DNA of 64,000 bases from Pachyseris speciosa (Eukaryota; Cnidaria; Anthozoa; Scleractinia; Pachyseridae). The stretch covers positions 672,501 to 736,500 of the forward strand of contig JAEMWC010000131.1 in assembly GCA_016490735.1 (NCBI GenBank). The letters run 5' to 3'. The position numbers and the translations under genes were made by a program. Every line of letters starts with the position of its first letter. Positions within the stretch are counted from its first letter, which is position 1. The notes below the pieces were generated by a model. That model was not told the DNA's origin, did no database searches, and saw only the letters and a list, made by a program, of their open reading frames with translations. Of this stretch, positions 37,101-48,408 are shown piece by piece.

Positions 37101-40100
37101 CATTTGACGGGCCAACATTTAGTTCATGCCAGTCAGACTGATGAGTCCATTGGCCAATCGATTCATTAACCAACCAAGCAATCACAGGAGGCAGGATGGC
37201 CTAGCAGTAAGGGCGCTGGATTTCAATGCCATTGCCCCTGGCTGCTAGCTGGTGTTGTTCTGGGTAGTCCCTGGTTCAACTCCTCAGTCATCCTTGTAAA
37301 TAGCCAACTGGTTTGCCTCCTTACAGTTGGGGTTTTTATCATGTTATGTTTATTTGAATTATTTGTTTCTGATCACATACTTGTAAAGCACATTTGACCA
37401 TGTCTACATGTTAATTTGTGCTATAGAAATATTAATTATTATTATTATTAATATTATTATTATTATCATTATTAATAAGCCAGTATGTCAATTACTTGTT
37501 TATTGATAAAACACTCGGGAGCACAAAATCCTAGGCTAAAAGGCTCATAAAATCATCCCTTTGATTTACCTTGCACATCACAATGAAAACAAATATAACT
37601 GCAACACAAACCTGATAATAATCCTTTTGGCATCATTTTCTGTTGAAATCTCCAGTTCACAGATTATGTCCGCTTGGTTCATCTCATCCCACCCCACTGC
37701 TATAAGGGTGCCCTTCTTCCACCAGATCAACTGATGCCAGCTCAAAGGGCCTCTCCACACTGTTGGGTGATCTGTAGTGTCTATGCTGTCATGCACACAG
37801 AAGATAAATTGAATGCAGTTATTTTTCAGTTGCTCAAGTGTCCCAAAGGCTGCTTGTTCTAACCATAGTTACTAACTATGTTCTAACACATAAAAATTAC
37901 AATAGATGTGGGTAATTTTGGCTGGAAAAAATAAAGTAGGACATGTAAAGGGAAAAGATCAATAATCAAAATAGAGACACCTAATTTCGTTTGCAAAGAA
38001 TGGTGTTTAAGAGAGAATATTGGAGAACATGAAAACAGTAAACTGTGTAAGGACAATTTGGTGTTCATTTGCACTTGTACCACTTTCCTGAATGCTAGAG
38101 GTCTCTCATTTCAAGTTTTTGTTTTCAGTGACTTTCTGAATCACTGTGGTCATGAACAACTGGTATTATCTATTCAAGGTCATTGATCATTTCTGGGCAC
38201 AAAGTAAGGCATGAGGGATAATTGAGTCAAGGAAAAGGGTGGATGGATGGGAACAGCAACTAAAATGTGGTATGAATTTGAAAACAATCACCAGCTACTT
38301 TAGCTATGATTGAAAGCATCACTGAAGTACCTGTAAGTTCCCACAAGCCTGGGTGCATTCCCAGGAGGTTTAAATTCTTCCTTAATGCCATTTTCGGCCT
38401 GTGACTTGTACAGAGCTACATGGCCATTGGACAAGAGAACTGCCATGTCATTACACATGGATGGTGGACCAAAGCTGACAATCAAGGCTGGTGATGACAA
38501 CTCGATAGTGCTTGCCGACATTGGAGGAGGAACAACCATGTGCTTCATTGGAGTCAACAGCAATTTGGCTGCAAACAAATAAGGTAAAATTGATAGAAAC
38601 TGATAACCCAATGCAAATAGCTTCACCAATGCCACAGTGGGATTAGGGTATATCTGGACTATGACCTGTTTAGGTTAACATTATTAATGGCATGATCAAG
38701 TTGGGTTGAAAAAAGCCTGCTCTGGACAAGAATACCGCACTAACCTCCATCTATCACTGCTACCATGGAGACATTCTCCTCGCAAGCTCCTTCACTGTGC
38801 ATTGTATTCCAGCACCAAGAATAACAGAAGTATTGTCCTCCTGTGGCAACAATAATACCAACATATAGATGAGTGTAAGGAAATTGAACCCAAAGAGGCA
38901 GCATTCTGGGTGCCAGATTCCAAAGTATGAAGTCACGAGGATTATGACAACAACCCACCCTCTTGCCCACTGAAATAAATGCCTTGAATGAGTTGGCAGT
39001 ACAATAAAGATCAGATTCAGTTGAGATAAGTTAGGATAGAGTCCTTTGCTGGTACAGTCAAACCTCAATTATCCAGACCTCAATTATCCAGAATTCTCAA
39101 TTATCCGGACTATAGGACGTATGCATGTTACATAATCACCGCCATGTTGGTGTACCGTGAACAAAAGATTTCTCATTAGCTTCTTTTGTTATTGTCCACC
39201 AACATGGCTGCCAACCCATTGTCATTTGAATCTCTGGAGACTGGTTGCATATCCTCTTTTACCTCTGGTCCCAGATTGTTTCATAATTATTTAGAAAGCA
39301 TGATGAAGATCCCTAGAAAACTATCATTATGATTGATTGTTAATTTAGGCATTGAAAAAGAGTGTTTGAAACAGGTTTGTTTTCCTTCCAAAGAGTGAAT
39401 GCTTTAGTTAAACTGTTTGCATGGAGTTTTTTTTATGATACCATATGCTATCGCATTAAATTCTGATTTCCTAATTGATTCAGTTCAATGTATTTTGTCT
39501 CATTAATATTCATACTTTCGATTATCTGGACTCTTGATTATCCAGACTACACTGTAATTACTCCAGTCCCAGCAAGTCTAGATAATCGAGGTTCGACTGT
39601 ATACATGTACCATTTTTTTATTTATATTTTTTATTGCAACACAAACAAGACAAACACTACTTACAATACCACTAACGATACATTACTTATACTTCTTACT
39701 ATACCATATTAATATTCCTTAGAGTACAATTTTTACACTACTTTTACAGTTTGTTTGTTTTTGATTACACACCTATGTAACTAGTGAATTACAATGCAGA
39801 ACGGGTTTCCACTTAGCCTCTAGCATCTTGCTATTATTGTACTTAACAGCAATATGACATTCAGTTTCATATTTTCTTTTAACTAGTTCCTTATAGGAAG
39901 AGAAAAAAGGAAGACTATTATTCCTACGGGAGTTCCATAAAGGTAGCTTACCTAAAACGATTAAGTAGTTAAACAGAGAACATTTAGTATCAGTCTGTGA
40001 AACCAACTAAAATATAAGTGTTTAGCTTGAGTTTCCTTTGTTCTTTGGCTATAGTGAACCAATAAGATTCAAATTCTTCCCAAAATGCACGTGAGTGAAC

Positions 40101-43064
40101 ACAATAAAATAATAAATGATCAATTGTCTCCACATCAGTATTGCAAAAAGTGCAAAGATCGCTTTGTATTAAACCTATCTTAGCTAAGTGGGAATTTGTG
40201 AATAAAATGTCATGATTCAGTATTTTGAACTGAAAGCATCTTTTGCACATATGTTTCACAGATACAGGCCCTTATTAATGAGAAGGCCTTTTTTGTTTCC
40301 GCATCATCAATAGAAAATTTAGATTTCAACTTTGTGAAGCCTCTGGACTCTGTCGCCTTACAAGAGATAAGCAAACCATAGAAATCCCTAGATTTGCTAA
40401 GTGCTGGATCAAACGTTTTGTCACCAATTTTAAATTTCAGTGATCTGAGATGATCTTTATTAACTTCATGGCTTCGAATTCTTAGATGACTTGGTACAGT
40501 GCAACGAACACCAGTCCAGGTCAGAAAGTTGGAATCTTTTAAACCATTATGTTTTGCAAGATTAAAGGACTCTGTGTTACTCAAATATAATCAAATTTTA
40601 AGTCGCTTAAAAGAACAATGTTTGCGCTATTATAATTATTATAAAATATAGGTTTACCGTTTACTCTAATGTTATGATTGTTCCAAATGACTGTTTCACA
40701 TGGACTTACAAGGTCAAATCTAGATCGAAAATCTGACCACCAATGTAACATCTCCTTATAAAATATTGGGAAAATATAGTCATCAATATTATAATCACAG
40801 TGAAGAAAAAATTCTCCACCAAAAGGTATTAGTAAATGTAATAGATACACTTTCCAGGGATAAAAATTATCACTTAAAAATCGTCCGATCCATGAAATTC
40901 GGAGTGAAGAAATTGACGTTGTCAGATCAGTTAGCATGTACCATAATTTGGATGGTTGGGAAAAAAGTTCCTCTAAGACAAACAAGTCTACCTGTGAGAA
41001 TCATCATCCCTGTCTGACATGGTAAGATTGCACTTACCAGAAGTCATTATATGCAAGGTCAAACAAGCTTCAGGATCCCAAGCAAAGCATGCCACTTTGT
41101 CTGTTGGTGACGCTGGGAATTCAATCTGTTGCTTCAAGTACCAGTGGTAATTATTCACGGTCCATAACTGAACTACCAAATGGTACAACAACAAATAATT
41201 ATTTATTGTCAATAACATGGTTGTTAGAAAATTATTATTTTGATCATGCATAGAAAAGATAAGAATATTTACCATAAGACTTTGGGACAAACTCTTGCGT
41301 TGATTCTTTAGATGGCAATTCTTGTGCACACACAGCCAACACTGTGGAATCAATATTCCAGGCCAGTTCCACAACCTTAAAATAAATTTTAAAGTTTTAT
41401 TGGAACCTGTTAGCCACTGAGAAAACAGCAAGCTTAGGGAAGAGAGTAAATATGTAGTTATGTTCAATAGCCATAGACATTCACCAGGAGAGTAAAACAT
41501 TTTTACTTAATTAGTTTTGAATACCTTTACTTCCATCTTTTCAAATGGTAATATAAATTCTCCATGTCTGAGGCCATTTCTTTCAAAGAAAATGATCTCA
41601 CGTCTGTGAGGTTTTCGTTGTGATGAGGCTATCAAGTTACCGGATGGTCTGAAAAGAATATTTAAAAAAGTTGAAAATCAGGAAAATCGAGACATACTGT
41701 AACCACCTTTTTCCTGTGACGTTACATTTACATACTGTATACCTATGTGAAGAATTAATAGTCCTGTGTATAAATTGCTCTGACTAACTTACTTCCAAAA
41801 CAGGGTCTGCTAACTTACTTCCAACACAGGGACTGCTCCAGACCATCAACAGTTTCACTAGTTGAGCTCAGCACCCCTTCTCTGTTCCACACTCTTAACG
41901 TCCTTGAACCTGCAGTTAAACCGTCAGATAGAAGGTTTGAATCAAATACCCAATACAAGCAAAATCATGCACACAATGAAAATTTCACAAGGAATGGATA
42001 ATTTAACTCATAAGAAGTGGTGTTCATGCAAATGTACCTGTTTTGGAATGGATTGAACTGACAACAAATAACTGCCCATCCCCACGCCAGCTGATTCTGG
42101 GTTGTTTATCATCCCATTCAGCAACAGGTCTTGCGGTCTGTATAGAACAATGGAGAAACTTTGTCAGTGTAAGAGGTCTCAGTGTTTCTGGTTGGACTAC
42201 AGTATACATATTGCAACCACATTTAACAATCTTGAAAAACAAAAATTGGTGAAAAAAACAAACAGTCAGAGTTTGAAATGGTTAGGTCAGGAAAATCTTA
42301 CGACAGACTCAGTAACAGCCAGTAACAGGTTATTGTAATTAGCATTAGATTTTGTTTGGGAATTCCAGAATGTTTGGGACATTGGAGATCTATTGTTCAG
42401 AATTAACACACATGGATAAAGTTACATTCAGGTCACAGGAAAACCACACAGTGAGAGGGTACCCTGGGCAAAATCCAACTTCAGTGGATACTGGCAACCT
42501 GATGTAATATGCCTAATTGTCAGGAAAACAAGAGAACTGCATGCACATCTATTCAACAGGCTTGACTTAGTAACTAAAAATAACTGACACACACAAAATC
42601 ACTAACACAATAACCACTGAAAAATCATAAATGGTTTGAACCCAGGAGTCATATCATTTAACTAAATTGTAAGTGAAGCACGTTCGTCTGTCCTGTTTGT
42701 GATGACAATGACTGACGTTCCGACAACCTGAGCAGAAGTCATTATCAGAATCAAGTGATTTGTGTAACATCAGTAGATGGTACAAGTACTCTGGTCATTG
42801 ATCTGATTGGTCAACGAAGTCATGATATTATTGGTCATCTGTCAGTTAACAGTGATGTTATTGGCTATGAAGACTGTAAACCCTGATTAGTGTGTTTTGA
42901 TCCGTCTTTTGTTAGTCAAATGTCCTAGGTGTATTGTTAGTCAAATTAGTCGGTTTGTCTACTTGTTTGTCTGTTGTTGATCAATATCATTAATAAGTCA
43001 TTTGTCTGGTGTGGGAAGCTGTTAATCAAACAATAACCAATGACTGGCTACCATCCCCCCATAC

Positions 43065-43102
<38 letters not shown>

Positions 43103-44730
43103 ATCTTTATTTCACCAAAAGATAAAAATATATCTCTTGAGTTTAAGTCTTAAGGAATCTCAGTGTTCCCTCACATTAACTTACCACTTGCTTCAAAGTG
43201 GCAGCAGTTGGTTTTCCTTCTGACCCATGAAACTGTGTTTCTTTCTTACCCCAGCCAACTGTGATTGGCTTCTCTGCAGGAGACAACATTGACAAAGACT
43301 GAAAATCTAATACCTTTAATTTCTTGGGTAAAAAAAAGTGTATTAATTAAAAACAATTTTAATGAAATTGAAAGTGTACATTATCCATTCAAGTAATAAT
43401 TTATTAATTTAAATATTTAGTATAAAATATTTAATATTTAGTATACCTTCACCAAATTCCTCTGAGTGAAAAGGGAACTCAGAAATTGGATCAAAATCTT
43501 TTGTCATCATTATAAGATTCTCTTCCCCTGTGGAGTAATGAGTGGTTGGTAGTTAACATTTTCTGTACTAAATAAATACAAAATGAAGTGGAAAGGTAGG
43601 AAGAATATGAGGATACCTGTCATGAAAACTACAAGTTCTTGGTCTGGACTCCATGCCATGCATCTAAACCCACTGTCAACACTGCCAACACATTCAATCT
43701 AGCAAGGAACCATGCCAGTCAGATGTCACTCAGACCAACCAGAATTGATTGAAATTCATATAAGATGAGAAATTATTTATAGTTCTCTGGTGTGAATTCT
43801 CTGGTATTTATAGTTCTCTGGTGTGAATTCAAGGTCTTGCTAGTTTTTCTTTATTTGCTCTTTTTCGTGAAGGTTCTTACATGTAGCTAACCTACAGAGA
43901 AATAGATAGACAAACTTAAGAAAGGAAAGTTGTCCTTTTCCATTTTGAGATAATTTTCCCTTGAAACGTGTCTCAAAAACTAAGACCTAAGATCAAAGAC
44001 TGAGGACCTGTTCAATCTTAAAACTAAATTTCAAACCCCTCCCATTCTCAAGACGTAATTAAGACTCCCTCCAAGACAAAAGCACTTGTTCATGGTTTAT
44101 AATGTATTTTCAATAGATACAAGTTTTCTTTCAGAGAGGGCATCTTACACCAATAGATTTCAAGCTGCTCTTGCCTGGTAAGTGACTGTATTCCACAGAA
44201 TCACATCTCCTTTGCCAGTAGCTACACACACAGATTCCAAGTCTGGCAAATGCTGTATTGCTATGACACAACCACTGCCATCTTTTGGTAAGTATCCATC
44301 TGTCACAAGCGAGACAGTGCTTACAACCTGTAGAGGGAGTATGCATCTGTTAAATGAAAAGATAACAACACAGAAATGGCCCAGACCCGGGGATTTAACT
44401 CATTTAGAAACCCAGAAACATACATATTTACCACATGCAGCAGGAATTTTAAATCATGGCAGGTAGTTGTACGTGTACCTGACCAACATGCAACTCAGTG
44501 AACAAGTCAGAGCTCAGTCATCCGAGGCATGCACACTATCCCTATTTCTATAAAGTTATTTTACTTAGTATATAGCAAACCTGTTGGCTGGATGGTTGGA
44601 AGCCAGTTATTCCTGAAGCATTGGCAGTGTAGATAACACCACATTCAGAATCCACTGTCAAACAGAACGGCGCGTCAACTCCATCCAGATCCAACACAGG
44701 AAAACTCCTCAGAAGTTCAAGATTCCTCAT
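22124..44730 (-). CDS. ELP1: ELP1 (IKAP), Elongator complex scaffold subunit, complete
   Basis: A 38-exon minus-strand model totals 1332 residues, the length of the human protein. Exons: 44730-44581, 44327-44175, 43698-43617, 43527-43447, 43273-43185, 42137-42038, 41909-41819, 41648-41525, 41375-41273, 41172-41038, 38840-38745, 38568-38331, 37785-37612, 36804-36698, 36367-36264, 35100-35047, 34823-34721, 34122-34007, 33859-33786, 32308-32230, 31499-31420, 31004-30948, 30558-30472, 30365-30280, 29868-29714, 29638-29515, 29192-29095, 28582-28519, 28129-27992, 27340-27279, 27159-27097, 25903-25843, 25569-25456, 25259-25151, 24919-24792, 24514-24351, 23170-23089, 22197-22124. All phases join. The first half is the WD40 double-propeller region ([28 protein letters not shown]), the second the TPR-like region ([23 protein letters not shown]). 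Near the end are DLFSDTSSV and the basic SSKNRRKA segment, then TNWKL. Elongator modifies wobble uridines of tRNAs in the cytoplasm. Confidence 0.96.
22318..22820. mobile_element. PIF/Harbinger-like MITE with internal tandem repeat
   Basis: Ends GGGCCTGTTCACATG and CATGTGAACAGGCCC are inverted. TTA flanks both sides (22315-22317, 22821-22823), matching the TWA target preference of PIF/Harbinger. Inside are two tandem copies of a 124-bp unit (from about 22375 and 22499) and a partial third. It sits in the last intron of ELP1. Confidence 0.75.
22943..23042. mobile_element. TTAACCCTTTA-type MITE, copy 3
   Basis: Same family as 2527-2630: TTAACCCTTTCACCGCC at the left, then GATTTTACTCTGGCTAACGC, then GGCGGTGAAAGAGTTAA inverted at the right. 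Intronic in ELP1. Confidence 0.75.
24062..24165. repeat. Dispersed repeat, about 95 bp, copy 1
   Basis: Contains CACATATCACATAGTTTC, GTGGCGGTTTACAA and CTCTAGGGTGAGATCGGAC. The same block occurs at 34255-34347 in the same orientation, inside a TIR element there. Nature unknown. Confidence 0.8.
26073..26702. mobile_element. 630-bp TIR element in an ELP1 intron
   Basis: Left AAGGTGGCTGAACACAGTTT and right AAATTGTGTTCAGCCACCTT are inverted with one mismatch. No open frame of note. A related end, AAAACTGTGTTCGGCCAACTT, occurs at 49095-49117, so the family is dispersed. TSD not clear. Confidence 0.7.
30604..30824. mobile_element. MITE with iterated GATAGTCGATGATAGT subterminal repeats
   Basis: Ends CCCTAGTGAAACGG and CCGTTTGACCAGGG are imperfect inverted repeats. 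Near both ends the word GATAGTCGATGATAGT or its complement is repeated two to three times in opposing orientation. In an ELP1 intron. Confidence 0.7.
31685..32115. mobile_element. G-run MITE in an ELP1 intron
   Basis: Starts at a CCCCGGGGGGGG run and ends with CATCCCCGGG. The inner arms share GATGTGCCGCTGG and, at the right, CCAGCGGCACATA in inverted orientation. The interior repeats GACTATAATGGGGT. Related G-run elements occur at 55060-55385 and 56070-56470. Confidence 0.65.
32598..33108. mobile_element. TIR element with AATTAACGCGAA words
   Basis: Left ACGATGCACGTTG and right GTGCATCGT are inverted. Inside, AATTAACGCGAA recurs several times near both ends in opposing orientation. About 510 bp, no coding, in an ELP1 intron. 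TSD not identified. Confidence 0.5.
34180..34415. mobile_element. TIR element carrying the dispersed 95-bp block
   Basis: GGGACCGAATTATCCTCTTT at 34180-34200 is mirrored by AAAGAGGATACTTTGGTCCC near 34396-34413. It contains the second copy of the block seen at 24062-24165. In an ELP1 intron. Confidence 0.65.
35342..36240 (-). mobile_element. 5'-truncated non-LTR retrotransposon (LINE), 3' end
   Basis: The minus strand reads [15 protein letters not shown] and [20 protein letters not shown], the thumb-region signature of CR1/Jockey-type reverse transcriptases, then decays with stops. The 3' end is a TAAATAAATAAATA tail (35349-35364 on the plus strand), as expected for target-primed insertion. 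It lies in the ELP1 intron between 36264 and 35100. Dead copy. Confidence 0.8.
37184..37480 (+). mobile_element. tRNA-derived SINE, family B, copy 2
   Basis: Head GGATGGCCTAGCAGTAAGGG with a degenerate box B (TGGTTCAACTCC). The body TGTAAATAGCCAACTGGTT and TTTGAATTATTTGTTTC matches the 7788-8100 copy. Ends TATAGAAATATTA then (ATT)n. In an ELP1 intron. Confidence 0.75.
39055..39599. mobile_element. pogo/Tigger-type non-autonomous element
   Basis: The left end CAGTCAAACCTCAATTATCC is mirrored by the right end, which reads CAGTCGAACCTCGATTATC on the minus strand. Each side is flanked by TA. The terminal sequence and TA duplication match Tc1/mariner elements of the pogo/Tigger branch. No transposase frame remains. 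A smaller CCATGTTGG palindrome (39140-39225) is nested inside. Confidence 0.8.
39602..40990 (-). mobile_element. 5'-truncated L1/Tx1-like LINE fragment
   Basis: Minus-strand frames broken by a few shifts (40985-40581, 40584-40210, 40259-39990) read as one protein end. The last part has a C-x2-C ... H-x4-C zinc knuckle ([18 protein letters not shown]), typical of the RVT zinc-binding domain after the reverse transcriptase. It is inserted in the ELP1 intron between exons ending 41038 and starting 38840, directly abutting the pogo-type element. Confidence 0.8.
43066..43101. repeat. (GAT)n microsatellite
   Basis: About twelve GAT units in an ELP1 intron. Confidence 0.9.
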
Positions 44731-45253
44731 GACTTATTATTGTGCACTTGACGCAGCAGAAAAGCACGCTTTCGATCAACTGTTCCACGTGCACCCGAAG
44801 TCGACGTTTATATTTGGTTCAATACAGTTTCAAAGGAATCCCCCTATTTCAACTTAACCAAGTTGTAGATCATTAGGTTGTATTGCTCATAACAACTGAA
44901 AAATCTCTACAAAGGCAACTAATCCAGGACAAAACTCATCGAATAATCAGCTGAAAACACAGCTGAGCTGAGGACAACTGAAACAACGAGGCTCTCTTAT
45001 GGTAGGTACCGCTGATGAAAGAACGCAAGAGACTGGAACCCAGTACTGTGTACATTGCCCTGTACATTGTATATTTTAATGACTTTAATATTTGCTTACA
45101 AATAAAGCTTACTTTTTCAGCCTCGTTACAGTTATTTTGAAGACATTAAAAATTTATTTACTGTAAATGTCAAAATTGATCGGCTGAATAAAGCCCAAGT
45201 TCCGTGCGTCCGCCATTTTTGAAATTTCCTGTGCCCGCGAGTCACGAGTTTCC
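44731..45253. promoter_or_regulatory. Left half of the ELP1/LRRC28 intergenic promoter region
   Basis: 523 bp between the ELP1 start codon and the Foldback-like insertion. The other half is only 75 bp (52849-52923), just before the LRRC28 start codon. The divergent arrangement suggests a shared bidirectional promoter before insertion. No TATA box stands out. Inferred from layout, not from motifs. Confidence 0.5.
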
Positions 45254-45329
45254 GTAGGTACCTCATATATGATACCTTATAATGTACCGTTCTATATACT
45301 CATCTTACTTGTACCTTCTAATGCCTTTA

Positions 45330-47690
45330 CTACTTGAGGTACATGGACTACTTGGGTTCTTGTGCTACTTGGGGTTCTTGTGCTACTTGAGGTTCTTGTG
45401 CTACTTGAGATTCTTGGACTAATTGAGTTTCTTGTGCTATTTGAAGTTCTTGGGCTACTTGAGCTACTTAAGCTACTTGAGTTTCTTGGGCTACTTGTGG
45501 TTCTTGGGCTTGAGGTTCTTGTACTACTTGAGTTTCTTGGGCTACTTGTGGTTCTTGGGCTACTTGAGCTTCTTAGACTAGAGGTTCTTGTGCTACTTGA
45601 GTTTCTTGGCTACTTGAAGTTCTTGGGCTCCTTGAGGTTCTTGGGCTACTTGAGGTACTTGGGCTACTTGAGGTTCTTGGGCTACTTGCGGTTCTTGAGC
45701 TACTTTAGGTTCTTAGGCTACTTGAGGTTCTTGGGGTACTTGAGGTTCTTGGGTACTTGAGCTACTTGGACTACTTGAGGTTCTTGGACTACTTAATGTT
45801 CTTGGGCTACTTGAAGTTCTTGTGCTACTTGAGTTTCTTGGGCTACTTGATTCTTGGGCTACTTGACGTTCTTGGGCTACTTGAGGTACTTGGGCTACTT
45901 GAGGTTCTTGGGCTACTTGAGTTTCTTGGGCTGCTTGAGGTTCTTGGCTACTTGAGTTTCTTGGGCTACTTGAGGTTCTTGGAGTCTTCTTGCATCACTT
46001 CGTTTTTTTTTCCTTTGGGTGGGGGAAGGGTGGATTGAGCGTATAAACAAAATATGTTTGACTAGAAGTAATGTTGGGTCGCTGTAAGAAAAATGAAATC
46101 ATATTTGAAGAGATTAATGGTAGCACAGTCTTATAGGAGCTAGTGCATGAGTACTTGAGGTTCTTGGCTACTTGATTCTTGGGCTACTTGACGTTCTTGG
46201 GTTACTTGAGGTACTTGGGCTACTTGAGGTTCTTGGGCTATTTGAGGTTCTTGGGCTACTTAGCTTGAGGTTCTTGGGCTACTTAGCTTGAGGTTCTTGG
46301 GCTACTTGAGGTTCTTGTGCTACTTGAGTTTCTTGGGCTACTTGCGGTACAGGGCTACTTGAGGTTCTTGGCTACCTGAGTTTCTTGGGCTACTTGAGGT
46401 TCTTGGGCTATTTGAGGTTCTTGGGCTACTTGAGGTTCTTGGGCTACTTGAGTTTCTTGGGCTACTTGCGGTACTTGGCTACTTGAGGTTCTTGGGCTAC
46501 CTGAGTTTCTTGGGCTACTTGAGGTTCTTGGGCTACTTGAGTTTCTTGGGCTACTTGAGCTTCTTGGGCTACTTGAGGTACTTGGGCTACTTGAGGTTCT
46601 TGTGCTACTTGAGTTTCTTGGGCTACTTGAGGTTCTGGGCTACTTGTGTTTCTTGGGCTACTTGAGCTTCTTGGGCTACTTGAGTTTCTTGGACTACTTG
46701 AGGTACTTGGGCTACTTGAGGTTCTTGTGCTACGTGAGTTTCTTGGACTACTTGTTGTTCTTGGGCTACTTTAGCTACTTGGAATACTTGAGGTACTTGG
46801 GATACTTGAGTTTCTTGGGCTACTTGAGGTTCTTCAGGGGCACCCAACGAGGCAAACCAGCCAAAAGCTGTAGAAAGGCATTTTCAAGTACGTTATGGTG
46901 TTTGAAGTCTGTTTAAAGTGATGTTTTGGTTAGCTAGAAAACTTTGATCTGTTCGGATTCCCTAGCTGAAATGTTAATTGCCCGAAAATTTAGGGAACTA
47001 AATCTTTCTTTGAGAAAATACTAGCTGAAATGAACTTTCTAGGGAACCTTTTTTTCTTTCCGAAAATGCTAGCTGACGTTTTTTACTCCCAAAAACAGCA
47101 ATAACGACCTTTCCGAAAACCTCAGGGGTTAAGATTGCCACATTACGAATCGTTTAGGCCACGTTTTACTTACGAAAATCCGAGTGCACTCTTTAATCGA
47201 CGCCGAAAGCCTTTGGCGAACTACCCTCCACCGAACAGATATCTACCGAAACTTATCGTTGGGTGCCCCTGGTTCTTGGGCTACTTGAGTTTCTTGTGCT
47301 ACTTGAGGTACTTGGGTTACTTGAGTTTCTTGGGCTACTTGTGGTTCTTGGACTACTTGAGCTACTTGGACTACTTGAGCTACTTGGACTACTTGAGGTA
47401 CTTAGGCTACTTGAGCTACTTGGACTACTTGAGGTTCTTGGGCTATTTGAGTTTCTTGGGCTACTTGAGGTTCTTGGGCTACTTGAGGCTCTTGGGCTAC
47501 TTGAGGTTCTTGGGCTACTTGAGTTTCTTGGGCTACGTGATTCCTGGGCTACTTGACGTTCTTGGGCTACTTGAGGTACTTGGGCTACTTGAGGTTCCTG
47601 GGCTACTTGAGGTACTTGGGCTACTTGAGTTTCTTGGGCTACTTGAGGTACTTGGGCTACTTGAGGTTCTTGTGCTACTTGAGTTTCTGT
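45330..47690 (+). repeat. 18-bp minisatellite array, left arm
   Basis: The unit is approximately TGGGCTACTTGAGGTTCT with frequent one-base variants, mostly in register. Interruptions occur at 46000-46150 (unrelated sequence) and 46835-47271 (MITE). The unit length is a multiple of three and lacks stops in several frames, so it creates long artificial frames of a repeated Leu-Gly-Tyr-Leu-Arg-Phe hexapeptide. These are not considered genes. Confidence 0.95.
46835..47271. mobile_element. hAT-like MITE nested in the minisatellite
   Basis: CAGGGGCACCCAACGA at the left and TCGTTGGGTGCCCCTG at the right are exact inverted repeats. GTTCTT is duplicated on each side. The interior repeats CTAGCTGAAA/GGGAAC words. 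CAGGG-type ends recall hAT elements, though those usually make 8-bp duplications. Confidence 0.8.
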
Positions 47691-48375
47691 TCCGTGTGTG
47701 TATTGGTCTCAAAAGTAGCACAGACTAAATATATCATATGATAGAGTTAAATTTCAAAAGAAAATAAGAAAAATTAGCCGTTGTGGTTCATGTTCTCCAA
47801 AATACGCAGAACTTTGTCATTTCACGTTGTTATCTGCAGAGGACAGCTACGAAATGTAACAAGATTTATAACGCATGTGTACAGCCATTGTGCTGCTAAT
47901 TAAAGCTTTTCTTTGGTGACGTTCTCGTTTACCGTTGCCGTCGTGGTTTGCTAAAGCTCCCTAATTAACTCCACCGAGGGCCTCTTCAAGGTTGATAAAT
48001 AAACCTCCTACGGTTTCTCTTGCAAGAATGGTATTAACATGATTCATGCTAGGTGTTAAAAATTTGTAAAACATGATTGGTGATTAATGTTAATAAAAGT
48101 CGCGGTAACGGGGGCGTGTCCAAGATTTCTCAACATTTTAGTTCTCCCACAGACGTTAACCATTTCCATGTCATTACCCACAGCTAAACCTTCAAGTTCT
48201 TAGTACATTCAATTTTGCTTGTATTGTTACACCCTCGATTTATACCTTCCAAGCGTAGCATCTTTGCCTATTACGTACTAGCTCAGTGCTGCAATTCTTC
48301 TATGCCGACTTCCAACCCTTTTTCTTGTACCCTATATTTCCGCTCAATTTGTGCTAAACCTTTACTGGGTGTGCT

Positions 48376-48408
<33 letters not shown>

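Noticed and set aside
43066..43101. CRISPR-like or coding repeat
   Set aside because: A simple GAT microsatellite in an intron.
45362..47741. Long open frames of a Leu-Gly-Tyr-Leu-Arg-Phe repeat (up to about 200 codons)
   Set aside because: They are by-products of an 18-bp non-coding minisatellite. They exist in more than one frame and on both strands, and start and stop arbitrarily.
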